Positions 1 through 6,214 of a DNA stretch of 9,645 nt are shown in pieces. Position 1 is the first letter of the stretch. Every line of letters starts with the position of its first letter. The position numbers and the translations under genes are program-made. The notes below the pieces were generated by a model. It worked only from the letters and a program-made list of their open reading frames with translations, searched no databases and was not told where the DNA came from. Source of the stretch: Candidatus Coatesiibacteriota bacterium (lineage in GTDB: Bacteria; B130-G9). The stretch spans positions 1 through 9,645 of the forward strand of contig JAFGIT010000321.1 of assembly GCA_016929465.1 (NCBI GenBank). Direction: 5' to 3'.

Positions 1-1527
1 GGAATCCCCGAGGACGACCCCCGCAACCCGGCGACTATCGCGGATAACGTCGGTGATAACGTGGGCGACGTCGCCGGCATGGGCGCCGATCTCTATGAGT
101 CCTACTGCGGCTCGATACTGGCGACCGCAGCGCTTGGGGTCGCCGCTGGGCTTGGCATCAGAGGCGTCATCGCGCCTATGGTGCTCGCCGCGGCCGGGAT
201 ATTGGTCTCGATATTCGGAGTATATCTCGTGAAGACCAAGGGCGAGGAGTCGCAGAAGACCCTCCTCAAAGCGCTGGGCCGAGGCATCAATATGAGCTCT
301 TTGCTGGTCGTAATCGTCTCCTACTTCATTGTGTCATTCATCTTGCCTGACCAATTCGGCGTGTTCTTCGCCATTGTAATCGGCCTTGGAGTAGGCATCA
401 TTATCGGAAAATGCACTGAATACTACACTTCCAACGCTTACAGCCCGACGCGGCGCGTCGCGGCGCAGGGCAAGACTGGACCTGCGACTGTCATCATAGA
501 AGGCCTCGGAACGGGGATGCTCTCGACGGTCGTTCCCGTGCTAGCCGTTGGCTTTGGGATGCTCGGCGCGTATGGCGCCACCGGTGGCTTCGGAAATTCC
601 GCGATGGGATTGTATGGAATTGGTATTGCCGCCGTCGGGATGCTCTCCACGCTGGGTATTACCCTTGCGAGCGATGCCTACGGGCCAGTTGCCGACAACG
701 CCGGCGGCAACGCCGAGATGTCAGGCCAGCCGGAATTCGTTCGGAAGAGAACCGACGCTCTCGACAGCCTGGGCAATACGACCGCAGCAACCGGGAAGGG
801 CTTCGCCATCGGCTCTGCTGCTCTGACGGCTCTTGCGCTCCTCGCATCATATATCGAGGAGGTCAAGATAGCGCTCGATAGGCTTGGCGAGGAGACGCTA
901 AATCTTATGGGCAGGGATATCCCAATACTGAGCGCGACGCTCGAGGACTTCATGGATTGCTACCAAATTCACATCATGAATCCGCGAGTTCTGGTCGGCA
1001 TATTCATAGGTGCAATGCTCTCGTTCGCATTCTGCGGAATGACGCTTAAGGCAGTCGGCAGGGCAGCCGGCGCGATGGTGGAGGAAGTCCGTCGGCAATT
1101 CAAGGAGATCAAAGGCATCCTCGAGGGGAAGGCAGAGCCAGAGTATGCGAAGTGCGTCGCGATTTCGACGAAGGGAGCACAGCGAGAGATGATGCTTCCC
1201 TCTCTCATGGCGATCATCGCGCCGATCCTCGTCGGTCTTCTTCTTGGAGTGCCGGGCGTAATGGGATTACTCGTTGGTGCGCTCTGTGCCGGCTTCGCGC
1301 TAGCGGTGTTCATGGCGAATTCCGGTGGCGCGTGGGACAACGCCAAGAAGTACGTTGAGGAGCACGGAAAGAAAGGCTCGGAGGAACATAAGGCGACCGT
1401 CATTGGTGACACAGTCGGCGATCCCTTCAAGGACACTGCTGGACCAAGCCTGAACATCCTGATCAAGCTGATGACGATGGTTAGCATAGTGGTCGCGGGT
1501 CTAATCGTTAAGCATCATCTCTTCTAA
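1..1527 (+). CDS. hppA: Membrane-bound, K+-dependent ion-translocating pyrophosphatase, 5'-truncated by window edge
   Basis: The reading frame is open from base 1 and gives 508 residues. Family members are usually about 650-750 residues, so roughly 200 N-terminal residues lie outside the window. The enzyme hydrolyses cytosolic PPi and uses the energy to pump H+ and/or Na+ across the membrane. All three acidic substrate-binding segments are visible: DNVGDNVGD (15-23 of the visible part), [16 protein letters not shown] (225-240) and [16 protein letters not shown] (470-485). In [10 protein letters not shown] (258-267), the positions that are Lys and Thr in K+-independent enzymes are Ala262 and Gly265, the K+-dependent signature. 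Glu33 in DLYESY sits at the gate-glutamate position typical of Na+-pumping and K+-dependent enzymes. The sequence seen does not settle whether it pumps Na+ or H+. Several long hydrophobic helices separate the motifs. No frameshift is seen. The GTG at base 61 lies inside the catalytic motif and is not the start. Confidence 0.97.
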   Translation, partial: GIPEDDPRNPATIADNVGDNVGDVAGMGADLYESYCGSILATAALGVAAGLGIRGVIAPMVLAAAGILVSIFGVYLVKTKGEESQKTLLKALGRGINMSSLLVVIVSYFIVSFILPDQFGVFFAIVIGLGVGIIIGKCTEYYTSNAYSPTRRVAAQGKTGPATVIIEGLGTGMLSTVVPVLAVGFGMLGAYGATGGFGNSAMGLYGIGIAAVGMLSTLGITLASDAYGPVADNAGGNAEMSGQPEFVRKRTDALDSLGNTTAATGKGFAIGSAALTALALLASYIEEVKIALDRLGEETLNLMGRDIPILSATLEDFMDCYQIHIMNPRVLVGIFIGAMLSFAFCGMTLKAVGRAAGAMVEEVRRQFKEIKGILEGKAEPEYAKCVAISTKGAQREMMLPSLMAIIAPILVGLLLGVPGVMGLLVGALCAGFALAVFMANSGGAWDNAKKYVEEHGKKGSEEHKATVIGDTVGDPFKDTAGPSLNILIKLMTMVSIVVAGLIVKHHLF

Positions 1528-1540
1528 GAATCTGGAGAAT

Positions 1541-1564
1541 GGATAAAGGGGAAGGGGGAAGGGG
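1541..1564 (+). other. G-rich purine tract after hppA
   Basis: The 97-base gap between hppA and the rhomboid gene holds four G runs (2, 4, 5 and 4 G) separated by short A-rich spacers. The three longer runs are spaced by AA. Four runs could allow a two-tetrad G-quadruplex. No hairpin-plus-T terminator is seen in this gap, so read-through from hppA into the rhomboid gene is possible. A TTGACT at 1584-1589 resembles a -35 box, but no good -10 follows. Confidence 0.4.
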
Positions 1565-1624
1565 AGATACCTCATCCCGAGCCTTGACTGCATCTGAGAT
1601 CACTATTGGGCTTTAGAAGAGAAG

Positions 1625-2356
1625 ATGTTTATCCCATATCAGGATGTTAATCCGACTAATTCGACGCCGTATGTGACGATCTCGCTCATCGTCCTGAACG
1701 GGCTGGTTTTTGTAGGTCAATTGGCCTATGACTTCGATGGAGGGATGGGGCTTAGCGCCTTTCAATTCGGCTTCAGGCCTGCGTCTCTCATCCATCCTGG
1801 TTCGGATATCCCAGGCGCCAGCCCCTTCATCACGCTCTTCCTTTCGATGTTCATGCACGGCGGGATACTCCACATCGTCGGCAATATGCTCTTCCTCTGG
1901 ATATATGGGGACAACGTCGAGGACACGATGGGCCACGGTTTTTTCTTGGCCTTTTATCTTATGGGAGGCATCGTGGCCACATTGACCCATGCCTTCTTTA
2001 ACATGGATTCCGTCATTCCGACCATTGGGGCAAGCGGCGCAGTCGCTGCGGTGCTTGGCGCTTACCTGGTTCTGTTTCCTCATGCAAAGGTCAAGACGTT
2101 CATCTGGGTCTTCATCTTCTTTATGACTACCATTTATGTCCCCGCTTGGCTGCTCATCGGGATATTCGTTCTGACTAACCTGTTCTGGGGCGCGGTCTCT
2201 CTTGCAGGCCCAGATGGCCCCGGCGTTGCCTGGTTCGCGCACCTCGGCGGCCTCGCATTCGGCCTTCTCCTCGCGATTCCATTCAAGAGCAGGCTTCGCC
2301 ACGCGCACAGGATACACTCGCGCTTCAATCACTGGCCGAGTGAGTGGAGGATATAG
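1625..2356 (+). CDS. Rhomboid family intramembrane serine protease
   Basis: A 243-residue polytopic membrane protein expected to cleave transmembrane substrates within the bilayer. The conserved MFIPYQDVNP N-terminus leads into a first hydrophobic helix at about 17-36. The rhomboid core follows: H78-G-G...H83-xxx-N87 gives the HxxxN oxyanion-stabilising motif. GASG (135-138) carries nucleophile Ser137 in the fourth helix. AHLGG carries catalytic His206 in the last helix (about 203-220). A long hydrophobic stretch at 157-190 covers the fifth helix and the loop after it. The catalytic pair is complete, so the enzyme is probably active. The C-terminal tail is short, basic and His-rich, and no extra domain is present. 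The ATG at 1625 follows a weak purine-rich site (AGAAGAG), and the N-terminus matches family starts. The substrate cannot be predicted. It lies 97 bases after hppA on the same strand, and no functional link between the two is evident. Confidence 0.95.
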   Translation: MFIPYQDVNPTNSTPYVTISLIVLNGLVFVGQLAYDFDGGMGLSAFQFGFRPASLIHPGSDIPGASPFITLFLSMFMHGGILHIVGNMLFLWIYGDNVEDTMGHGFFLAFYLMGGIVATLTHAFFNMDSVIPTIGASGAVAAVLGAYLVLFPHAKVKTFIWVFIFFMTTIYVPAWLLIGIFVLTNLFWGAVSLAGPDGPGVAWFAHLGGLAFGLLLAIPFKSRLRHAHRIHSRFNHWPSEWRI

Positions 2357-2369
2357 AGGGAGTGTGACA

Positions 2370-2389
2370 CAGGATTGTAAGTAATCCTG
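2370..2389 (+). other. Hairpin 14 bases after the rhomboid stop codon
   Basis: CAGGATT (2370-2376) pairs perfectly with AATCCTG (2383-2389) across a 6-base loop. It lies just after the rhomboid stop codon and may protect or end that mRNA. No T tract follows, so it is not a standard Rho-independent terminator. Confidence 0.4.
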
Positions 2390-2404
2390 GGCCAGATAAA
2401 GACC

Positions 2405-2439
2405 TGAGCAAACACCTCTGAATTGATTTGCTCTGCTCA
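2405..2439 (+). other. Inverted repeat with two mutually exclusive pairings
   Basis: GAGCAAA (2406-2412) is complementary to TTTGCTC (2427-2433). Overlapping it, TGAGCA (2405-2410) is complementary to TGCTCA (2434-2439). Both pairings use the same left arm, so only one can form at a time. This may be chance or a small structural switch in the 3' untranslated region. Confidence 0.35.
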
Positions 2440-2443
2440 TTAA

Positions 2444-2460
2444 ATGCCCCATCGGGGCAT
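2444..2460 (+). other. Perfect GC-rich hairpin, possible processing or termination site
   Basis: ATGCCCC and GGGGCAT form a perfect 7-bp stem with a 3-base loop (ATC). It is the most stable structure downstream of the rhomboid gene. On the + strand it is followed by CATGTG, not a T run. On the - strand it is followed by TTTAATG, also a weak tract. A Rho-independent terminator is possible but not shown. Confidence 0.4.
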
Positions 2461-2535
2461 CATGTGAATAGCCGTTGGTGCCGGCCGCAGGCCAAACCTA
2501 CGGACTCAAAGACGCCAACCAAAATATCCCTCTCC

Positions 2536-2558
2536 CGCCAATCGCGCTGCGATTGGCG
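2536..2558. repeat. Perfect 10-bp inverted repeat with a 3-base loop
   Basis: CGCCAATCGC (2536-2545) and GCGATTGGCG (2549-2558) are exact reverse complements around GCT. No T tract follows on either strand. It lies outside the MITE-like element, about 50 bases to its left. It could be a REP-like palindrome, a protein-binding site or a bidirectional terminator stem. Confidence 0.5.
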
Positions 2559-2604
2559 TGCGAATGAAGAAAAAAGGGCTGATTGACGCCTTCTGTACTC
2601 CACG

Positions 2605-2610
2605 CTTCCG
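2605..2610. repeat. Left target-site duplication of the MITE-like element
   Basis: CTTCCG directly abuts the left terminal inverted repeat and is repeated exactly at 2874-2879, directly after the right one. A 6-bp duplication on both sides indicates a transposition event. If the adjoining G/C pair is counted within the inverted repeats, the duplication shortens to TTCC (4 bp). Confidence 0.6.
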
Positions 2611-2645
2611 AGGCTGTCTAATAAGTCGAAACGTGTGGTTTTAGA

Positions 2646-2663
2646 GGCGATTCACGAATCGCC
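2646..2663. repeat. Palindrome inside the MITE-like element
   Basis: GGCGATTC (2646-2653) and GAATCGCC (2656-2663) are exact reverse complements around AC. In RNA or single-stranded DNA this would be a 7- or 8-bp hairpin. Its layout (GGCG-RTT ... AAY-CGCC) resembles the palindrome at 2720-2739. Confidence 0.55.
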
Positions 2664-2719
2664 CAATCTCTATTGATTCCCTTACCAGATTGCCTTGAAT
2701 GCGGCGCTGAGGCCCTCAA

Positions 2720-2739
2720 GGGCGGTTTATGAACCGCCC
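2720..2739. repeat. Second, related palindrome inside the element
   Basis: GGGCGGTT (2720-2727) pairs with AACCGCCC (2732-2739) around TATG. With the palindrome at 2646-2663 it shares the pattern GGCG-RTT-loop-AAY-CGCC, so the two look like diverged copies of one REP-like unit. A third, weaker stem, CGGATT (2748-2753) with AATCCG (2760-2765), follows it. Confidence 0.55.
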
Positions 2740-2792
2740 CTAAAAGGCGGATTTCAACGAATCCGATTCGAATGATATTGGCCTGGCTGAAA

Positions 2793-2821
2793 TTGACAAT
2801 CTGTCGGGATTCTGATAAAAT
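2793..2821 (+). promoter_or_regulatory. Near-consensus sigma70 promoter within the mobile element, facing the signalling operon
   Basis: A perfect -35 box TTGACA (2793-2798) is followed after exactly 17 bases by TAAAAT (2816-2821), five of six matches to TATAAT. TG at 2813-2814 adds an extended -10. Transcription would start near 2828 and leave the element rightward toward the diguanylate cyclase gene at 3161. The -10 lies inside the palindrome GATAA-AA-TTATC (2814-2825), which could be an operator. No closer promoter of similar quality was found upstream of 3161. Confidence 0.6.
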
Positions 2822-2873
2822 TATCGTGTGAACAGGAAGCAAAAACCTCGCCAAGCCATTTATTAGACAGCCT

Positions 2874-2879
2874 CTTCCG
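2874..2879. repeat. Right target-site duplication of the MITE-like element
   Basis: CTTCCG follows the right inverted repeat and is identical to 2605-2610 before the left one. Confidence 0.6.
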
Positions 2880-2885
2880 CATGGG

Positions 2886-2914
2886 GATACCCGCGGTATC
2901 GCCCTTATCAGGGC
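2886..2914 (+). other. Tandem hairpins in the predicted operon leader
   Basis: GATACC (2886-2891) pairs with GGTATC (2895-2900) across a CGC loop. Immediately after it, GCCCT (2901-2905) pairs with AGGGC (2910-2914) across TATC. These back-to-back stems sit just outside the mobile element, downstream of the predicted transcription start. They could stabilise the leader or act as an attenuator. No T tract follows the second stem. Confidence 0.4.
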
Positions 2915-3093
2915 GTCGATCAATAGAGTGGGAAGCAATCGAAAATTGTGGTGCTCAAATTACCTGCAATCTGAGGTCAAACCCAGCCGGGCATGTTGCT
3001 TAACCCGTCTATCAATTTCGGGCCAGATTTGCCGGTATGGGCCTTTATTGACAAGTTGTTAAAGTTCGTGGCAAATTCGTTCGAGAGAAACAG

Positions 3094-3109
3094 CAGAGCG
3101 TTGGCTCTG
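3094..3109 (+). other. Leader hairpin upstream of the cyclase start
   Basis: CAGAGC (3094-3099) and GCTCTG (3104-3109) form a perfect 6-bp stem with a GTTG loop, about 50 bases before the start codon at 3161. No function can be assigned. Confidence 0.35.
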
Positions 3110-3140
3110 ATGGGTCTCAAGGCTTAGCTGCGGTTTGACA

Positions 3141-3164
3141 ATGGATTCAGGTTCCCACCTATGA
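3141..3164 (+). CDS. Possible 7-codon upstream mini-ORF (MDSGSHL) overlapping the cyclase start
   Basis: An ATG at 3141 opens a 7-codon frame whose TGA (3162-3164) overlaps the ATG at 3161 in the ATGA arrangement used elsewhere in this cluster. It has no good ribosome-binding site of its own. The only SD-like bases before 3161, AGGT (3149-3152), are complementary to ACCT (3157-3160), which directly abuts the start codon. Translation through the mini-ORF would open that small stem. It could be chance at this length. Confidence 0.2.
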   Translation: MDSGSHL

Positions 3165-4126
3165 TTGAGCATGACAGAGAGGTGATTCTCTCGGTGACGG
3201 GCAGTCCTCTGATGCAATTGCATCTTGAGGAAGGGCTCGCGGGGAAGGAACGGGTCGTCCTGACTTTCCCATCTATAGTTGAGGGCGTAAGAGCCGCATG
3301 GAGGAACGTCGGGGACGCTATGGTCTTCTGCGCGGACGGTTTCGAGAAGCCCGGTGCGCCCGACTATCAAGACCTGTGGGCGGTATCCGAGAAGAGGAAC
3401 ATCCCTGTATTGGTACTTGGCTCGCATTCGGACCTTTGCCGCAAGATAGACTGGCTCGAGAGCGGCGCTGCTGATTACATTTTGAGACCCTTCGATATGG
3501 ATGACCTTATTGCTCGATTGGCAGCGCACATAAGGAGCCGTCGGCAGCGGAGGAAGCTCATATCTACGAATGCCGAGCTCTCACACGAGGTGAAGAAACT
3601 CGAGAGATTGGCCATCGTTGATGGTCTCACACAGCTCTACAACCACCGTTATTTCCAGGAGAGGCTCGCGGCCGAATTCAGCCGCTCAATGCGACATGGG
3701 ACCCCCGTGAGTCTGGTTCTGATCGACCTCGATCACTTCAAGGAAGTGAATGATCTGCACGGCCATCAGGCGGGTGATGATGTTCTGATCGGCTTCTCTA
3801 AGACACTGAAGAGCGAAATGAGGCCTTCTGACCTTCCCGCGAGGTACGGCGGCGAGGAGCTGGTCGTGATTCTCCCGGAGACTGACGCAGATGGAGCCTT
3901 GGCAATAGCCGAGCGAGTCAGGAAGGCTCTGGGTTCACAATCATTCATCGGACGAGATGGGCATCGGTTCACCGTGACTGCGAGCTTCGGAATAGCTACC
4001 CTGAGAGGAGATATGCCAAATCCAGCGGCTTTGATAAATGCTGCCGATCGCAGTCTATACTTCGCCAAAGGCTCCGGCAGAAACAGAACAATGGTTTTTG
4101 AGCCAGAGATGGCCTCGGAATCTTAA
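3161..4126 (+). CDS. Diguanylate cyclase with degenerate N-terminal receiver domain (REC-GGDEF)
   Basis: A 321-residue soluble protein predicted to make cyclic di-GMP from two GTP. Residues about 6-125 have a response-regulator fold, seen best in GAADYILRPFD (102-112). The usual acidic pair is absent (SVTG, 11-14) and the conserved Lys is Arg109, so phosphorylation may not occur in the normal way. A charged, probably coiled-coil linker (127-150) leads to the GGDEF domain (about 151-315). Its landmarks are DGLTQLYN (154-161), IDLDHFK (188-194) and the active-site loop GGEEL (230-234). The RxxD inhibitory I-site, RPSD (221-224), stands five residues before it, so an active and product-inhibited enzyme is expected. 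ATG 3161 is the first possible start after an in-frame stop, but its ribosome-binding site is weak. It is the first gene of the signalling cluster, 15 bases before the next. Confidence 0.93.
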   Translation: MIEHDREVILSVTGSPLMQLHLEEGLAGKERVVLTFPSIVEGVRAAWRNVGDAMVFCADGFEKPGAPDYQDLWAVSEKRNIPVLVLGSHSDLCRKIDWLESGAADYILRPFDMDDLIARLAAHIRSRRQRRKLISTNAELSHEVKKLERLAIVDGLTQLYNHRYFQERLAAEFSRSMRHGTPVSLVLIDLDHFKEVNDLHGHQAGDDVLIGFSKTLKSEMRPSDLPARYGGEELVVILPETDADGALAIAERVRKALGSQSFIGRDGHRFTVTASFGIATLRGDMPNPAALINAADRSLYFAKGSGRNRTMVFEPEMASES

Positions 4127-4130
4127 GGAG
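4125..4130 (+). promoter_or_regulatory. Ribosome binding site AAGGAG for kinase 1
   Basis: AAGGAG overlaps the cyclase TAA stop (4124-4126) and lies 11 bases before ATG 4142. The spacing is long but workable, and it supports translation of the kinase by ribosomes finishing the cyclase. Confidence 0.5.
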
Positions 4131-4141
4131 TTGAGCGGGAC

Positions 4142-6214
4142 ATGGTCGAGCCCAAAATGGCATTTCATCTGACCAGAGAACTGCTGGACGATATCCTGGA
4201 TGGGATATTGATCCTGAATGACTCGGGCCAAGTGATTTTCGCCAATTCAATGGCTATTTCCAAGCTCACGACCGGGACCGACAGCATGCTCAATCGCAAG
4301 ATATCCGAGCTGCTTCCAGCTCCAACTGAGATGACGTGGGACGAGGCCTGGTATCAGATCAGCGTTCAGAAGCAGAGGGTCGAGCTCAACTTCCTATCCG
4401 TTGAGTCAATCGACCAAAGGGAGATGTTCTTCTTCGATGCGTCGCTCGCGCCGAGAATCGGCATCGATGGCAAATTCGCTGGCGCAGTCTGCCTGCTTCA
4501 TTTCGCTTCTGCCGCAGAAAAATTAGCGATGGAGGTCGAGACTGCAAAGGGCATAATCGAGACGCAGCTTTGCCAATTGGAGGATTTCACCGCCATTGGG
4601 GATGAGATAATAGGTGAGACGGACCTCGGCCAGGTTCTTAGAAGGGTGGCGGAGACGATCCGTGAGCACTCGAATTTCCGCCGTGTTGTTGTCTCCCGAT
4701 TCACCGGAGACGAGGGTGAGAGGGAGATAGCCTGTGCCGGTGTCACCGAAGAGGAGGCGGAATTGCTCAAGACCAGGCGCTGGTCCCAGAAGATCGGGAA
4801 GGACGTGTTGCGCGACCAGTTCAAGGTCGGTCATTCTTCTTATTATGTCCCTCATGACCTCTCGGATACCATCCCCATATATGGACTCAAGAGCAAGATT
4901 CCCGCACATGAGATGAAGGACTGGCACCCGAATGACTGCCTGTTCATCCCTCTCTTCGGCCGGGGCAGGAAGATGATAGGCCTGATTTCACTCGATGATC
5001 CCAGAGACGGAAGAACGCCCACGGCTGATTCTTTGAGACCGCTGGAGCTGTTCGCATCGCAAGCGGCAAGGGCGATTGATGAGGCGACGCTGAAACGGGA
5101 GCTGACAGAAACGAAAGACAATCTCAGGCGGCTCATCGACAGCACGCCCGACGCAATCATCGCGACTGATGCCCATGGCGTGGTGACGTTCTACAGCGAC
5201 GGCGCGAAGCGCATGTTCGGCTATCAGCCGCAGGAGATAGTCGGCAAGCGCCTGGCGAAATTTTACTCCGATGATCCGAAGATGGGGCTGGCTCGGGCCC
5301 GCAAGATAATGGAAGACCTCATGAACAGCCCTACAGAGAGCATCACCGGCCGAATTCTGGAGTTCCCTAGAAAGAGCGGCGGACGAGTGCCAGTGATGAT
5401 CTCCGCAGGATTGCTCAGGAATGAATCAAGCCAGGTGGTCGGAACCATCGGCGCTGCACGCGATATCAGCGAGGACATCAGACTCCGTCAGCAGATAATG
5501 GAGAAGAACCGGAAACTCGAGGCCAAAAACGCTGAGCTTGAGGAATTCGTCTATGTCGCCTCTCACGACCTTCAGGCTCCGCTGGTCTCCATTCAGGGAT
5601 TTGCGGCGAAGCTCGAGAGGGAATCTGCTAACGTCCTTGGCGAGACCGGCTTACATTGCATCTCGAGGTTGAATGCGAATGTATCTCGAATGTCCTTGTT
5701 GCTGAAGAGCTTACTGGAGCTCTCGAGGGCAAGCACCAAGGCACTGCAGAAGGATCCGTGCGATCTCTCCCGCATCTTGGACGACATACTTGAGGATTAT
5801 TCAGATCAGATCGATAAGCTAGGCGCAGAGATCAGAAGGCTGAATACACTGCCAGTTGTCGAATGCGACGGAATTCAGATCGCTCAGGTTCTCTCGAACC
5901 TGGTTGGCAACGCGCTGAAATACTGCGCGGATGACAGGCCGCCGATCATTGAGATCGGTAGCGAAGGCGACGAGTCGTCCTATATGATCTGGATCAAAGA
6001 CAACGGGATCGGTATTATGGAGGACGAGGCGGAGACGATTTTCTTGCCTTTCAAAAGACTTAGACATAAGACATCCAATGGGATAGGAATAGGGTTGTCG
6101 ATCGCGCAGCGGATTATTGAGCGGCATGGCGGCCGTATCTGGGCAGAGCCTGGACAGGAGCATGGATGCAGGTTCTGTTTTGAGCTTCCAAAAGAGAGGA
6201 CGGCGAATAATTGA
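4142..6214 (+). CDS. Cytosolic multisensor histidine kinase (PAS-GAF-PAS-HisKA-HATPase)
   Basis: A 690-residue sensor kinase without a membrane segment, so it should sense an intracellular signal. Residues about 10-128 form a divergent PAS domain, 150-315 a GAF domain and 325-445 a second PAS domain with typical DAIIATDAHG and VGTIGAARDIS segments. A helical linker (445-468) leads to the HisKA domain with phospho-acceptor His475 in ASHDLQAPL, the form common in phytochrome-type kinases. The ATPase domain has an N-box with Asn586 and Asn590 (LSNLVGNALKY), a G1 box DNGIGI (620-625) and a glycine-rich G2 box near 647-652 (NGIGIGLSIA). All catalytic elements are intact. I see no bilin-attachment signature in the GAF domain, so light sensing is not supported. 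The stop overlaps the start of the next gene, an Rcp1-type regulator that is its likely phosphotransfer partner. Confidence 0.94.
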   Translation: MVEPKMAFHLTRELLDDILDGILILNDSGQVIFANSMAISKLTTGTDSMLNRKISELLPAPTEMTWDEAWYQISVQKQRVELNFLSVESIDQREMFFFDASLAPRIGIDGKFAGAVCLLHFASAAEKLAMEVETAKGIIETQLCQLEDFTAIGDEIIGETDLGQVLRRVAETIREHSNFRRVVVSRFTGDEGEREIACAGVTEEEAELLKTRRWSQKIGKDVLRDQFKVGHSSYYVPHDLSDTIPIYGLKSKIPAHEMKDWHPNDCLFIPLFGRGRKMIGLISLDDPRDGRTPTADSLRPLELFASQAARAIDEATLKRELTETKDNLRRLIDSTPDAIIATDAHGVVTFYSDGAKRMFGYQPQEIVGKRLAKFYSDDPKMGLARARKIMEDLMNSPTESITGRILEFPRKSGGRVPVMISAGLLRNESSQVVGTIGAARDISEDIRLRQQIMEKNRKLEAKNAELEEFVYVASHDLQAPLVSIQGFAAKLERESANVLGETGLHCISRLNANVSRMSLLLKSLLELSRASTKALQKDPCDLSRILDDILEDYSDQIDKLGAEIRRLNTLPVVECDGIQIAQVLSNLVGNALKYCADDRPPIIEIGSEGDESSYMIWIKDNGIGIMEDEAETIFLPFKRLRHKTSNGIGIGLSIAQRIIERHGGRIWAEPGQEHGCRFCFELPKERTANN

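Larger units (their letters stand above)
2611..2873. mobile_element. MITE-like non-autonomous element, 263 bp
   Basis: The ends are perfect 14-bp terminal inverted repeats: AGGCTGTCTAATAA at 2611-2624 and its reverse complement at 2860-2873. They extend to 15 bp if the flanking G/C pair is included. The element is flanked by the direct repeat CTTCCG. It contains no recognisable transposase reading frame, which fits a MITE mobilised in trans by a related insertion sequence. Internally it carries three palindromes and an outward-facing promoter. The end sequence has the look of insertion-sequence termini, but I cannot assign a family from it. It lies between two gene groups and disrupts no gene. 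Confidence 0.7.
2357..3160. other. Non-coding, palindrome-rich interval between two gene groups
   Basis: About 800 bases without a supported protein gene. Short open frames on both strands here are not similar to any family I recognise. The interval holds three hairpins just after the rhomboid gene, an isolated 10-bp perfect stem, a MITE-like element with its own promoter, and a structured stretch leading to the next gene. Between 2461 and 2535 I see only a small GGCC-type repeat and nothing I can name. Between 2930 and 3090 I see no clear structure. Confidence 0.7.

Noticed and set aside
969-1487. 172-codon open frame on the - strand inside hppA
   Set aside because: Shadow of the conserved pyrophosphatase frame, with low-complexity composition and no recognisable domain.
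1613-2452. 279-codon open frame on the - strand across the rhomboid gene
   Set aside because: It is fully antisense to a clear rhomboid with intact catalytic residues. Its product is rich in charged residues and matches no family I know.
2444-2460. Rho-independent terminator
   Set aside because: The stem is good but no T tract follows on the + strand, so it is listed as a hairpin only.
2480-2520. c-di-GMP riboswitch (GEMM-like) suggested by GCAGGCCAAACC and GACGCCAACC
   Set aside because: The hairpins and GACGCAAAGCC core of the family are not present, and the nearest gene starts more than 600 bases away beyond a mobile element.
2618-2938. 106-codon open frame on the - strand covering the mobile element
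   Set aside because: It begins outside the element, crosses its right end, and has no transposase motif or other recognisable feature.
2881-3003. 40-codon + strand frame starting ATGGGGATACCC
   Set aside because: It has no good ribosome-binding site, overlaps two hairpins and has unremarkable composition.
3048-3076. Second TTGACA (3048-3053) as promoter for the cyclase
   Set aside because: The -35 is perfect, but no sequence at 16-18 bases spacing matches a -10 box well (GCAAAT or CAAATT at best). It is kept only as a weak alternative.
6211-6213. TTG as start of the response regulator
   Set aside because: The next codon is ATG, which gives the TGATG overlap used at other junctions. TTG adds only one residue.
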